A DNA stretch of 54,450 nt from CAWUJT01 sp963922715 (lineage in GTDB: Bacteria > Pseudomonadota > Alphaproteobacteria > Rhodobacterales > Rhodobacteraceae): the NCBI GenBank assembly GCA_963922715.1, contig CAWUJT010000005.1, forward strand, positions 1 through 54,450, read 5' to 3'. Within the stretch, counting starts at the first letter, position 1. Every line of letters begins with the position of its first letter. Shown one piece after another: positions 16,219 to 24,186 of this stretch. Made by a program: the position numbers and the translations under genes. The notes below the pieces were generated by a model. That model searched no databases, was not told the origin of the DNA, and was given only the letters and a program-made list of their open reading frames with translations.

Positions 16219-17130
16219 TTATGAACGGCGCTGACGCTTCAGCCAGTCGCGCATATCCACGATCCATTGATACCGGGAGTGATCGACTTCGATCCAGCCC
16301 ACTTGTGGGTTGGGATCGCCATCAACAGAACCGGTCATTGTGGCGAAGGCTTCTGGATCTTTTTCCGGAATTGTCATTACAAGCTCTTTCATCACCGCTT
16401 TCAATTCGTCGGGGATGTTGGCACGCGCTGTGAACGGACCGGATGTGATTTCAGGGCTTTCCCAAATCGGGCAGATTTCGCCTTCGGCGATCATGTCTTT
16501 TTCGATCATACGCTGCCAGCGGCCGTCGACGGCGTTGTTCTGCCATGTTGCGGCGGCATCAAACGTGCCCTGGGAAACGCCAGCCACACCAGCTTCGTGC
16601 GAGCCGGAGAACGGAATAGCAGAGAAAAAGGTTTTTGGGTCAACTTCCTGCGCGATATTGAAGTAAGGCACGGCATAGCCAGAGGTTGAGTCTGGGTCTG
16701 CAAAAGCCAGAACTTTTCCTTCAAGATCAGAGAGCTGCGTGTAGCCATCTTCGCAGCGTGTCACAACGACAGAATAATAGCCTGTCGAGCCATCTTTACG
16801 GATGCGGGAGACAAGCGGCTCAACTTTGCCATCTGTGCCCGTATAAGCCGCTGCATAGGACGACGAGCCGAAGAAGGCGAATTCAATCTGATCGGCGGCA
16901 ATCGCTTGGATCACACCGTCATAGTTGCCAGCGGTAAAGATTTCGATTTCAACGCCCAGTTCACGCTCTAGGTATTCTTCAAATGGTGTGTAACGTGCGA
17001 TCCGGTCTTTTTCGTTCTCGCCTGAAAGGATGCCGAACTTGATGACCTGATAGTCTTCTTTCCAAGCCGCGTCTTCCGCGGTGGCTTGGGTTGCAAGCAG
17101 TGCTGCCACTGCGGCGGTGATAAAACGCAT
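16219..17130 (-). CDS. phnD: Phosphonate ABC transporter substrate-binding protein PhnD
   Basis: The 303-aa periplasmic protein has an N-terminal signal peptide (about residues 1-18, ending ATQATA before EDAAW). It has the PhnD-type motifs FGILSGENEKDRIARYTPFEEYLER, FFGSSSYAAAY and FADPDSTSGYAVPYF, and the SSS stretch binds the phosphonate group in the family. The ATG follows GGGAGACACACC. It binds phosphonates or phosphate-like esters and hands them to PhnE. A terminator-like hairpin separates it from phnC. Confidence 0.96.
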   Translation of the reverse strand: MRFITAAVAALLATQATAEDAAWKEDYQVIKFGILSGENEKDRIARYTPFEEYLERELGVEIEIFTAGNYDGVIQAIAADQIEFAFFGSSSYAAAYTGTDGKVEPLVSRIRKDGSTGYYSVVVTRCEDGYTQLSDLEGKVLAFADPDSTSGYAVPYFNIAQEVDPKTFFSAIPFSGSHEAGVAGVSQGTFDAAATWQNNAVDGRWQRMIEKDMIAEGEICPIWESPEITSGPFTARANIPDELKAVMKELVMTIPEKDPEAFATMTGSVDGDPNPQVGWIEVDHSRYQWIVDMRDWLKRQRRS

Positions 17131-17155
17131 GGTGTGTCTCCCTTTTCGCGTTTGT

Positions 17156-17181
17156 AAAAAAAGAGGCCGTGCGGGCCCCCT
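17156..17181 (-). terminator. Terminator-like hairpin between phnC and phnD
   Basis: On the minus strand AGGGGGCC, loop CGCAC, and GGCCTCTT pair over eight positions with G-U wobbles and run directly into about seven T residues. It sits in the 55-base gap after phnC. It could be an internal attenuator or a processed mRNA end that adjusts phnC relative to phnD. Confidence 0.6.
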
Positions 17182-17185
17182 TTGG

Positions 17186-17986
17186 TTAAGCTGGTACTTT
17201 GATGCCTTGTGTTGATGTGACGGCTTCGTTAAATTCATTCAGCCCTTCAAACCCGTAAATATCCCGCACCACATCGTCCGTCAGTTGCGCAGCGGTGCCA
17301 TCAAACATGACCCGGCCCAAGCGCATGGCGATAATTCTGCTGCAATATGCACGTGCTGTATCAAGGGTGTGAAGATTAACCAGAATGGTGATGCCGTCTT
17401 CTTGGTTGATCTGTTTGAGCCCGTCCATCACACGTGTGGCATTGGCCGGATCGAGGGAGGCGATGGGCTCATCCGCCAGCATGATTTTGGGCTGTTGCAC
17501 CAGGGCCTTGGCAATCGCCACGCGTTGTTGTTGACCGCCCGAAAGCGTGCCGGCGCGCTGTAACGCTTGCGGCACCAGATCAAGCCGGTCGAGCGCTTGC
17601 AGGGCCATAGTGCGTTCGGCATCGGTAAATTGCATGGCCATTGAGCTTAAAAACCCGTGCTCTGCCAGGCGGCCAATCAGAACATTGGTGAGCACGTCAA
17701 GCCGGTCCACCAGATTAAACTGCTGGAAGATCATCGCACAATCCTGCCGCCAACGGCGCAGAGCGCGCCCTTTGAGAGTGGTGATCTCACTGCCTGCAAA
17801 TGAAACCGACCCCGAGGTGGGGTCGATAAGGCGGTTAATCAGACGGAGCAGAGTAGATTTTCCGGCCCCCGAGCGGCCAATAATACCAACAAATTCTCCG
17901 GGAGTGATTGTCAAAGACACATCATCAACCGCGCGCGTTTCGGAAAAATCACGCGATACATTATTGAGAATAAGCTCTCCAGACAT
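17186..17986 (-). CDS. phnC: Phosphonate ABC transporter ATP-binding protein PhnC
   Basis: The 266-aa ATPase has Walker A GRSGAGKST, Q-loop QQFNLVDRL, signature LSGGQQQRVAIAKAL and Walker B ILADEPIASLDP (as IMLADEPIASLDP). It energises PhnE-mediated import of phosphonates. The start is the ATG at 17986 (MSGEL); a GTG sits immediately before it. It is the first gene of the second phosphonate transcription unit, 97 bases after phnM. Confidence 0.96.
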   Translation of the reverse strand: MSGELILNNVSRDFSETRAVDDVSLTITPGEFVGIIGRSGAGKSTLLRLINRLIDPTSGSVSFAGSEITTLKGRALRRWRQDCAMIFQQFNLVDRLDVLTNVLIGRLAEHGFLSSMAMQFTDAERTMALQALDRLDLVPQALQRAGTLSGGQQQRVAIAKALVQQPKIMLADEPIASLDPANATRVMDGLKQINQEDGITILVNLHTLDTARAYCSRIIAMRLGRVMFDGTAAQLTDDVVRDIYGFEGLNEFNEAVTSTQGIKVPA

Positions 17987-18042
17987 CACACCACACCCCT
18001 GTTTTTAAGAGGATTAGGGGCTTTCCGTAACAATGCTTTAAT

Positions 18043-18055
18043 GGTTGTGTAACGG
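18043..18055 (-). promoter_or_regulatory. Possible regulatory half-site upstream of phnC
   Basis: On the minus strand the 13 bases CCGTTACACAACC match CCGTTACATCACC upstream of phnG at 11 of 13 positions. The partner TGTCAT half-site is not convincing here. It may be a weak Pho-box half or a site for the same regulator. Confidence 0.35.
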
Positions 18056-18083
18056 TTTTCTAAAAATTTATGCTATGCCGGGT

Positions 18084-19259
18084 TTAGACCAATGCGAAGT
18101 GGTCAGAGTTTTGCAACGCAGGCAGCCTGCCATCCGAATGGACCACCTGGCCTGCCTTTAATGTCGCGACAACGCGATTGCGGGGATCGACCAGTGCAAG
18201 ATCAGCGCGTTTGCCAACGGCAATTTCTCCGCGGTCTGTCAGGCCCAAGGCTTTCGCAGGATTGGCCGAGGCGAGACGCACCGCCCCTACCAAGCCATCG
18301 GGATCGGTGATGCTTAAGGCCTGGATCGCCGGCAAAATCGCTGCAGGGTGGTAATCGGCTGCAAGGATATGCAGCACGCCGGCAGAATGGGCGGCGCGTG
18401 CAGAGAGATTGCCAGAATAGCTTTGCCCGCGCATGGCATTGGGGGCGCCCATCGCTGTCATCATACCGCGCGATGTGACGGTTTGGGCGGCCTCAATCGT
18501 GACCGGAAACTCACTGATCACTGCGCCCAGATCGGCCATAAGGTGCGCTTTCTCAATGGTGTCATCGTCATGGCTGGCCAGCGCAATTCCGTATGTTTTG
18601 CACAGGGCGCTGACGTCATGCAGATTTGCCAGCACCACTTCAACCGGCGTTGCCGTATCCATTTTCGCCTGCACCATCTTACGCGCCTCTTCTAAAGACA
18701 CATTATGATGGGCCGCCCGCAACTCGATATGACGCTCAAGATTGCGGTATTGCCCTTGCCCGGGCGTGTGATCCATGACCGAGACCAAATCAACAAGCTG
18801 ATCTGCCAGCAAATCGCCCAAGGCTTCAATCGCTGCGGTGAAGGTGATGTCAAAGCGAGCATGGATCTTGTGATCGATACGCGTATCCCCCCGCGCTTGG
18901 TTAAGGGCCCGTATGATGTTGCATGTGTGTTCAAACGATCTCCGCTCGCCATCTTTTGCGCCGCGCGAAAAAGACACCGCCGCATAGGCCGTGGTCACGC
19001 CTGAGGCCGCAAGCCGTGCATCCAAATGGTTCAAAGCCACATCCATGGGGAAGTCCACCTGAATGCGCGGCTCTAACTCCATCTCGATCATATCGCCATG
19101 CATATCGACAAAGCCTGGAAAGAGCGTCAGATCCCTGCAATCGATCCCGCAGTTCACCGGCGTCTCCCGCAATTCCGTGATCCGGCCGTCCTCTATCGCC
19201 AGCGCGCCGGCTGCGATTACACGGTCACGAAGGATAAGGCGCGCGTTACTAAGCCACAT
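18084..19259 (-). CDS. phnM: Alpha-D-ribose 1-phosphonate 5-triphosphate diphosphatase PhnM
   Basis: In the C-P lyase pathway PhnM removes pyrophosphate from the ribosyl phosphonate triphosphate made by PhnI with PhnG, PhnH and PhnL. The 391-aa amidohydrolase has the metal motif FVDMHGDMIEME, the ASHDDDT motif, the AADYHP motif and a C-terminal GLTDRGEIAVGKRADLALVD. I chose the ATG at 19259, which overlaps the phnL stop by 11 bases. An in-frame upstream ATG would lie deeper inside phnL. It closes the phnGHI-VOC-JKLM cluster. Confidence 0.96.
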   Translation of the reverse strand: MWLSNARLILRDRVIAAGALAIEDGRITELRETPVNCGIDCRDLTLFPGFVDMHGDMIEMELEPRIQVDFPMDVALNHLDARLAASGVTTAYAAVSFSRGAKDGERRSFEHTCNIIRALNQARGDTRIDHKIHARFDITFTAAIEALGDLLADQLVDLVSVMDHTPGQGQYRNLERHIELRAAHHNVSLEEARKMVQAKMDTATPVEVVLANLHDVSALCKTYGIALASHDDDTIEKAHLMADLGAVISEFPVTIEAAQTVTSRGMMTAMGAPNAMRGQSYSGNLSARAAHSAGVLHILAADYHPAAILPAIQALSITDPDGLVGAVRLASANPAKALGLTDRGEIAVGKRADLALVDPRNRVVATLKAGQVVHSDGRLPALQNSDHFALV

Positions 19260-19971
19260 CGATGCGATCCTCTTCATGGGGCAGGGGGTGGTCTGGTGTC
19301 AGATTAATCTCTGTATCAATTAAGTGGGCGACATCGCCGGGATGATGGAATACACCGATCATGGCGGTCCCGCTGGCCTTAAGAGAAGCCAAACGGTTCA
19401 CCAAGGCGGCGCGGGCCTGCGCATCTAACGAGGCCGTGGGCTCATCCAACAGCAGCAATTTTTGGGGCCGGATCAAAGCCCGCGCCAGATTGACCTTTTG
19501 TTGTTCCCCGCCCGAGAAGGTGGCGGGGTAGGCCCGCCAGAGTTTTTCCTTCACGCCAAATGTCGCAAGCCATTCCCGCGCAGTATGCAAGGCCGCGACC
19601 TCACTTTCCCCTGCACGTCGAAGCGGCTCGGCCACCAAGGCCTCGGCGCTGACGCGGGGGCGCGCTGTTAGAAACTGTGTGACAAAACCAATCTCTGTGC
19701 GCCTGAGATAGGCAATATCGATATCTGCGGCTCGTGCCAGATCAATCGGGCCATGGTCGGAATAAAATCGAATAATCCCGCCACTGGGCATGTAAGAGCG
19801 GTATATCGTACGCAGCAGCGTCGATTTCCCCGCGCCATTGGCCCCTTTCAAGAGCAAAAACGTCCCTGCCTCCACCGTGAAAGAGATCTCTGCGAAGGCC
19901 GCCACTTGCTCGTCCAGATGATGCAGGGTGAAACCTTTGGACAGGTGCTCTATGTCAAGGACGCGGGTCAT
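19249..19971 (-). CDS. phnL: C-P lyase system ATPase-like protein PhnL
   Basis: The 240-aa ABC-type ATPase-like protein has Walker A GANGAGKST, signature FSGGEQQKVNLARAL and Walker B LLLDEPTASLD. PhnL associates with the C-P lyase core and is required for forming the ribosyl phosphonate intermediate rather than for transport. Its ATG overlaps the phnK stop by ATGA. No membrane partner is encoded with it, as expected. Confidence 0.95.
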   Translation of the reverse strand: MTRVLDIEHLSKGFTLHHLDEQVAAFAEISFTVEAGTFLLLKGANGAGKSTLLRTIYRSYMPSGGIIRFYSDHGPIDLARAADIDIAYLRRTEIGFVTQFLTARPRVSAEALVAEPLRRAGESEVAALHTAREWLATFGVKEKLWRAYPATFSGGEQQKVNLARALIRPQKLLLLDEPTASLDAQARAALVNRLASLKASGTAMIGVFHHPGDVAHLIDTEINLTPDHPLPHEEDRIDVA

Positions 19972-20765
19972 AGTTTGGCATGGACGAGTTGTTGGGTATA
20001 GGCGTGTTGCGGGTCTTGGAAAATTTGATCCGCCAAGCCTTGCTCGACCACCATGCCGTGCCGCATCACCATCACCCGATCGGCCAAGGTGCGGATCACG
20101 CCCAGATCATGGCTGACAATGATCATGGTTATCCTGCGATCCTGTTGCAGGCGCTTTAGCGTGTCGAGAACCAAGGCTTGCACGCTGACATCCAGCCCGG
20201 TGGTGGGCTCATCCAGCAGCAACAGCGCCGGTTCCAACGCGATGGCTTTGGCCAGTTGCACCCGTTGTTGCATCCCCCCCGACAATTCCGCAGGCGGGGC
20301 ATCCAAACGCTCCAGCGGAAATTCCGAGGCCTTGAGGGCGGCGCGCGATTTCTCCCGCAGCACAGCAAAGCTGCGTTCGCCCGCAACCAGTAGGCGCTCA
20401 GCCACATTGCCCGAACTGGAATGCTTCATCAAAAGGCCCAGATGCGGGTTTTGGTAGACAATACCGATCCGCGTGGCACAGAGCATCCGCCGCGCAAATC
20501 TGTCCAACTCAAACAGATTGCCCCCGACATCGGGCAGATCAAGTGTGTAGCTGCCCTCATCCGGGGTTTCTTCCAGATTGAGCATCCGCAGAAAGGTGGA
20601 CTTGCCAGATCCGCTTTCCCCGACGATCCCCAAAACCTCACCAGGATAAACGGTCGCCGAAACCCCGCGCAGCGCATGCACAGAGCCATAGGTTTTCGTC
20701 ACCCCTTGCGCATGCAGCAGCGGGCGTGTCTCAACCAGGCGCGGTGGATCAAGTGTCAGGCTCAT
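19968..20765 (-). CDS. phnK: C-P lyase system ATPase-like protein PhnK
   Basis: The 265-aa protein has Walker A GESGSGKST, signature ELSGGMQQRVQLAKAI and Walker B LLLDEPTTGLD. In E. coli PhnK docks on PhnJ of the core complex and uses ATP for a conformational cycle. The ATG at 20765 overlaps the phnJ stop (ATGA), so this start is preferred over an upstream ATG nine codons earlier. All motifs needed for ATP hydrolysis look intact, even though the PhnJ it would act on is unusual. Confidence 0.95.
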   Translation of the reverse strand: MSLTLDPPRLVETRPLLHAQGVTKTYGSVHALRGVSATVYPGEVLGIVGESGSGKSTFLRMLNLEETPDEGSYTLDLPDVGGNLFELDRFARRMLCATRIGIVYQNPHLGLLMKHSSSGNVAERLLVAGERSFAVLREKSRAALKASEFPLERLDAPPAELSGGMQQRVQLAKAIALEPALLLLDEPTTGLDVSVQALVLDTLKRLQQDRRITMIIVSHDLGVIRTLADRVMVMRHGMVVEQGLADQIFQDPQHAYTQQLVHAKL

Positions 20766-21676
20766 CCCCTCAGCGCCCCCTTTTGATACCATGTCTCACC
20801 AAAGGTCACGTCTGTACCATCTTGCTGATGTAGGGCCTTTTCGCCCAAGGCGCTGTCGGACACCTCAAAGGCGGAACTGCCGTCGTCTTGCGGAATTTCG
20901 TTCATGAAAAACCCCGTTACGCCAGAGCGGTAACAGGTCAGCCCCCCGTGATCTTCGACCTTGTAGGGCACATCGCTGAACACAAGCGGCTCAACCCGTG
21001 TGAAGGGGGGCACGGCGAAAATGCGCTTCTCGCGGCCCGCGGACAGGATCGTTAGATGACAGGCCATGTGCAGCTTGGGTACATCCCAGCGCGGGATGGG
21101 GGAGGGGGTCATCACATGGCGCCCATTCACCAAGCTGGGATAGCTGGCCCCCTGCATCACCCGACCAGAGCGCACGATTTGCTCATAGAGTTGCAACCAC
21201 ATCCGGCCATAATCGGCATCGGCGTGCATCTGCCGTGCCACCGACATATTCGGCTGCACAGGCCGCAAGGGTTCAGGATTGGGCACCTGCAACACCAACA
21301 CTTGATCGTCGCGCAAGATTTCTTCGGGCACGCGGTGGCGCGATTGGATCAGATCGGCTTGCAATGTATCCGTGGTGGTTGGCGTGCCTGCCACCCGTGC
21401 GATGAACCGCCGGATGGAGGCGGCATTCACACTGTCATCCGCGCCTTGGTCGATCACCTTCACACGGGTCTTTGGGTGAACCAAGGTCAGCGAGACTTGC
21501 AGCCCGCCCGTGCCCCAGCCCCGCGCCATTGGGACCTCTCGGCTGGCATAGGGCATTTGACAGCCGGGCACAGCCACAGCCTTGAGCATCTTGCGCCGCA
21601 TCTCCCGCTTGGCGGAGGCATCGAGAAACGCGTAGCTCATTGCGTCCCAAGGTTTGCTGAGATTGGCCAGGTTCAT
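20762..21676 (-). CDS. phnJ: PhnJ homologue with most catalytic cysteines replaced
   Basis: The 304-aa product is clearly PhnJ-like through residue 225: KAVAVPG38CQMPY with the glycine equivalent to E. coli Gly32, GWGTGGLQV, KVIDQGADDSVNA, SRHRVPEE, SPIPRWDVPK and GREKRIFAVPPF. In E. coli the C-terminus carries CxxC, then VCSDTDYC, supplying three [4Fe-4S] ligands (Cys241, 244, 266) and the thiyl-radical Cys272. Here the equivalent segments read TC248YRSGVTGFFMNE and EVSDSALGE. Aligned without gaps, only the first Cys remains and the other three are Ser, Ser and Glu. Total cysteines are C39, C206 and C248. The start at 21676 gives an ATGA overlap with the VOC gene. This may be a PhnJ clade with different chemistry. 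Confidence 0.88.
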   Translation of the reverse strand: MNLANLSKPWDAMSYAFLDASAKREMRRKMLKAVAVPGCQMPYASREVPMARGWGTGGLQVSLTLVHPKTRVKVIDQGADDSVNAASIRRFIARVAGTPTTTDTLQADLIQSRHRVPEEILRDDQVLVLQVPNPEPLRPVQPNMSVARQMHADADYGRMWLQLYEQIVRSGRVMQGASYPSLVNGRHVMTPSPIPRWDVPKLHMACHLTILSAGREKRIFAVPPFTRVEPLVFSDVPYKVEDHGGLTCYRSGVTGFFMNEIPQDDGSSAFEVSDSALGEKALHQQDGTDVTFGETWYQKGALRG

Positions 21677-22062
21677 GTGTTCTCTGCACTTTCTGATGTA
21701 AGTTCTAAGATTTCGATGCGGTTGCCAAAGGGATCGACGATATAAACACGTGTCCAGAGGGGGAGCTCGGAGCGCTCTGAGACGTCGACCGCGTCTGCAC
21801 TGAGCGCGGCAACCGCCTGGTTGAGATTGCGCACAACAAACGCTGGATGTGCTTTTTTTGCAGGTACAAAAGGGTCGTCTATGCCCAAATGCAATTGTAT
21901 CGCCCCCGCTTCTAACCAAAGTCCCCCCTTGGCGTGCAGGCTTTTGGGCTTGTCCACTTCGTCAAAGCCCAGAACGCCACAATAAAAGGCACGCGCCGTG
22001 TCCTCGCCGTGTGCTGGTATCGCCAGTTGCACATGGTGCAGATTGTTGATGCACAGGCTCAT
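21673..22062 (-). CDS. VOC-superfamily (glyoxalase-like) metalloprotein inside the C-P lyase core
   Basis: This 129-aa single-module protein has the vicinal-oxygen-chelate fold pattern: LHHVQLAIP, then IQLHLGI, then AHPAFVVRNL, then DPFGNRIEIL. The four usual metal ligands can be placed at H10, H58, H72 and E117, so it is probably an active metalloenzyme (glyoxalase, dioxygenase, epimerase or a resistance-type transferase). It overlaps phnI by ATGA at its start and phnJ by ATGA at its end. It is therefore co-translated exactly between the two subunits that form the C-P lyase active site. I do not recognise it as a known C-P lyase component. Confidence 0.85.
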   Translation of the reverse strand: MSLCINNLHHVQLAIPAHGEDTARAFYCGVLGFDEVDKPKSLHAKGGLWLEAGAIQLHLGIDDPFVPAKKAHPAFVVRNLNQAVAALSADAVDVSERSELPLWTRVYIVDPFGNRIEILELTSESAENT

Positions 22063-23117
22063 TCAGCGGGTTCCTGGGTTTTGGCGGCCTTTTTGGCTTT
22101 GGCGTCGCGCATCGCATCCAACGAGGATTGAAACGTCACATAATGCGGCAGCTTGAAGTGAATGCAAAAGCCAGAGCTTTCAACCCCTTCGGTATGATAC
22201 AGGAAGAACTCTTCCTCTGTCGGGGCACCTTTCGGGGCCTTCGGACTGTTGAGGTCGAGCGTCGCCGCAGAAATCACCTTCACCTCATTCCAACCAAAGG
22301 TGGCGGCAAAGCCCAAGTTGAGCTTATCGCCTTTCTTGTCGACAACCTCTGCCTGGCTTATTTTGATCCGCCCGGCGGAAAAGGCCCGCCCGTCTGGGTG
22401 CTCGACCCGTATCTCAGCCTCCGCCAACCGCAATTCATTGACCGTGGGATGGGCCGCGCCATAGCCGCGCATCGCGGAATACCCCAAGGCCAGCACCCCC
22501 CCTGTTTCCGCACGGGCCAGGCTTTGTAAGGTGTGGGCGCGTTTGGCGGGAAACAAAAGCGGCTCCCGCGTCAGGTCGGGGATGTCATTGCCCTCTGTCG
22601 TATCATGTGGCGGCACATCGACCAAATCATTCTCAGCCTGCCAAGTGCTGACAGACGGCTGCTGTGCAGGTGCAGGTGTATCGGCAGGTGTGACAGGGCT
22701 GGGCACATAGTCTTGGCCTTGCAGCACGTCGGTGGCCAGAATTCGATGGGCGTAATCAAGTGTTGGGCCCAAAACCTGCCCGCCTGGAATATCCTTGAAC
22801 GCCGCCGAGATACGCCGGTGTGTGAAAAGCTGTGTCTGCTCCACCGGCTCTGCAACGGTCAGCCTAGGTTGCGTCGTGCGCCAGGCCCGCAACAGCAACA
22901 CCGCCTCGAACATCTCGCCCCCGGTTTGCGCCAGGGCGAGCGCGGCCAGATCCTCGCTATAGAGGGAAGCTTCGCCCATCACACGGTCAATCAAATACGG
23001 CATCGCTGTTTTAATTTCGGCAACGCGCGCCGCATCGATGCGGCCGAGTTCTGCCCGGAAAAGCCGCTCCGATTGTTCGATGGCGCGTTCGCCACCACGT
23101 GTTGCAACATAAGCCAT
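22059..23117 (-). CDS. phnI: C-P lyase core nucleosidase subunit PhnI
   Basis: PhnI carries the nucleosidase activity that, with PhnG, PhnH and PhnL, swaps adenine of ATP for the phosphonate. The 352-aa protein has YVATRGGERAIE at the N-terminus, LGYSAMRGYGAAHPTVNELR in the middle and GFCIHFKLPHYVTFQ near the C-terminus. H320 and H325 match the E. coli His328/His333 pair that binds zinc at the PhnI-PhnJ interface. A Cys at 318 lies two residues before H320, where I recall a non-Cys residue in E. coli. It overlaps phnH by one base and the VOC gene by four. Confidence 0.94.
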   Translation of the reverse strand: MAYVATRGGERAIEQSERLFRAELGRIDAARVAEIKTAMPYLIDRVMGEASLYSEDLAALALAQTGGEMFEAVLLLRAWRTTQPRLTVAEPVEQTQLFTHRRISAAFKDIPGGQVLGPTLDYAHRILATDVLQGQDYVPSPVTPADTPAPAQQPSVSTWQAENDLVDVPPHDTTEGNDIPDLTREPLLFPAKRAHTLQSLARAETGGVLALGYSAMRGYGAAHPTVNELRLAEAEIRVEHPDGRAFSAGRIKISQAEVVDKKGDKLNLGFAATFGWNEVKVISAATLDLNSPKAPKGAPTEEEFFLYHTEGVESSGFCIHFKLPHYVTFQSSLDAMRDAKAKKAAKTQEPAE

Positions 23118-23647
23118 CAGAGAACCTCCACCGCACAGGATCTGGGCAGACCAACAATTCTGGCCCCATCGATCAAAAAGATGTCAAACCCCATGGGGTA
23201 GCGCATCACCTGGGCGCGTAAAGTCCAAAACCCGTCTGGGAGCCCGTCTATGGTAAGTGTCACGCGACCATCAACACCGGGACCAGTCAGGCGCAGTTTG
23301 CGCCCTTGATGTAATTTTGCCCGGATCACCAGTGTCGCCCCCGCATCTGGATAAAGGTCAGAGCCCTGGGCAACATCTTTCAAAACCTCTGCCCTTTCGC
23401 AGATCCCAAGAAAACCGTGATCCGCTTGGGGCAAGGTGACCAGTTCGGCCCCGGTGCGCAAAAGCGCGGACATTAAGTCCGGCTCTGCGCAATGCACGCG
23501 GGTCTCTCGGTCAATCAAAGCCTCAATAATGCAAGCCTCCCCTGCGCAGGGGAGCTCTTTGATTTGACCGGGACGGCTCAGCGCCCACAACAATGCCGCG
23601 TAGGTTTGATTGGCGCGGGTTTCCTCGGGCGACGGCGCAACCGACAT
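23117..23647 (-). CDS. phnH: C-P lyase core subunit PhnH
   Basis: The 176-aa protein fits PhnH: an N-terminal region with EETRANQTYAALLWALSRPGQI, a middle with DADL-like acidic segments, and the C-terminal GFDIFLIDGARIVGLPRS. PhnH has a PLP-transferase-like fold without PLP and is a structural subunit of the PhnGHIJ core. I chose the ATG at 23647, which overlaps the phnG stop (TGATG). A longer frame upstream is only the shadow of phnG. Confidence 0.93.
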   Translation of the reverse strand: MSVAPSPEETRANQTYAALLWALSRPGQIKELPCAGEACIIEALIDRETRVHCAEPDLMSALLRTGAELVTLPQADHGFLGICERAEVLKDVAQGSDLYPDAGATLVIRAKLHQGRKLRLTGPGVDGRVTLTIDGLPDGFWTLRAQVMRYPMGFDIFLIDGARIVGLPRSCAVEVL

Positions 23648-24063
23648 CAGAACGTCTCCATCGACACGCGGGTGGCTTCGATCCGTCTCAGCTGGTCTTG
23701 GTCTTCTTGCTGTTGGACCTCGGCTTCCGCTTGGCAAAAGGTTTCACAGGCTGTTCTCTCCACGCCCAACGTCTGGGCAAGATCGACAACCGCCATGGCC
23801 ATGGCGGCTTCAAGGTCATGGCCTTTGCGCATACCATAACCGTCTTTGGTGCCAGAGCGAATATGAGCTTCGCTCACCAGCACTTCCCCCAAGTGAAACG
23901 CCGTGCCTTGCGCGGTATCGCGCATCGGCACCATCACCAAGCCAGAACGGTTTTGCAAAACCTCAATGTCCTCCAGCTGTGGAAGGAGCGTTTCTGCAAA
24001 TGCTTTCAACCGTCCTGCATCCGCGCGCGACAGCGTTGAAAGGGTCTGATCTACCTGCATCAT
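23647..24063 (-). CDS. phnG: C-P lyase core subunit PhnG
   Basis: The 138-aa protein matches PhnG: LPQLEDIEVLQNRSGLVMVPMRDTAQGTAFHLGEVLVSEA, with GYGMRKGHDLEAAMAMAVVD that follows in the family. It is the first gene of the minus-strand phosphonate block. Its start is one of two adjacent ATG codons (24063 or 24060) with only a weak AAG ahead. A Pho-box-like site lies about 40 bases upstream with a -10-like TTAAAC after it, so the gene and its downstream partners are probably induced by phosphate starvation. Confidence 0.94.
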   Translation of the reverse strand: MMQVDQTLSTLSRADAGRLKAFAETLLPQLEDIEVLQNRSGLVMVPMRDTAQGTAFHLGEVLVSEAHIRSGTKDGYGMRKGHDLEAAMAMAVVDLAQTLGVERTACETFCQAEAEVQQQEDQDQLRRIEATRVSMETF

Positions 24064-24101
24064 CTTAAATCCGTTCTCTCCGCGACAGCGTTTAAGCGGG
24101 T

Positions 24102-24121
24102 GATGTAACGGCTTAATGACA
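24102..24121 (-). promoter_or_regulatory. Pho-box-like site for the phnG operon
   Basis: On the minus strand it reads TGTCATT-AAGC-CGTTACATC, with half-sites 11 bases apart. It is identical to the site at 4652-4671 except for its 4-base spacer. A -10-like TTAAAC follows about seven bases downstream, toward phnG. PhoB control is the simplest reading. Confidence 0.65.
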
Positions 24122-24186
24122 CTTGATAAGAAAGTTTGGATTTCGCGTGGATGTGTGCAGGCAGTTTTTACACAATAGAAGCCAAA

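Noticed and set aside
20780..20960. Frameshift as explanation for the missing PhnJ cysteines
   Set aside because: The translated segment aligns in length with the E. coli CxxC to VCSD region and keeps DD and V-SD residues, while other frames hit stops. Loss by substitution fits better.
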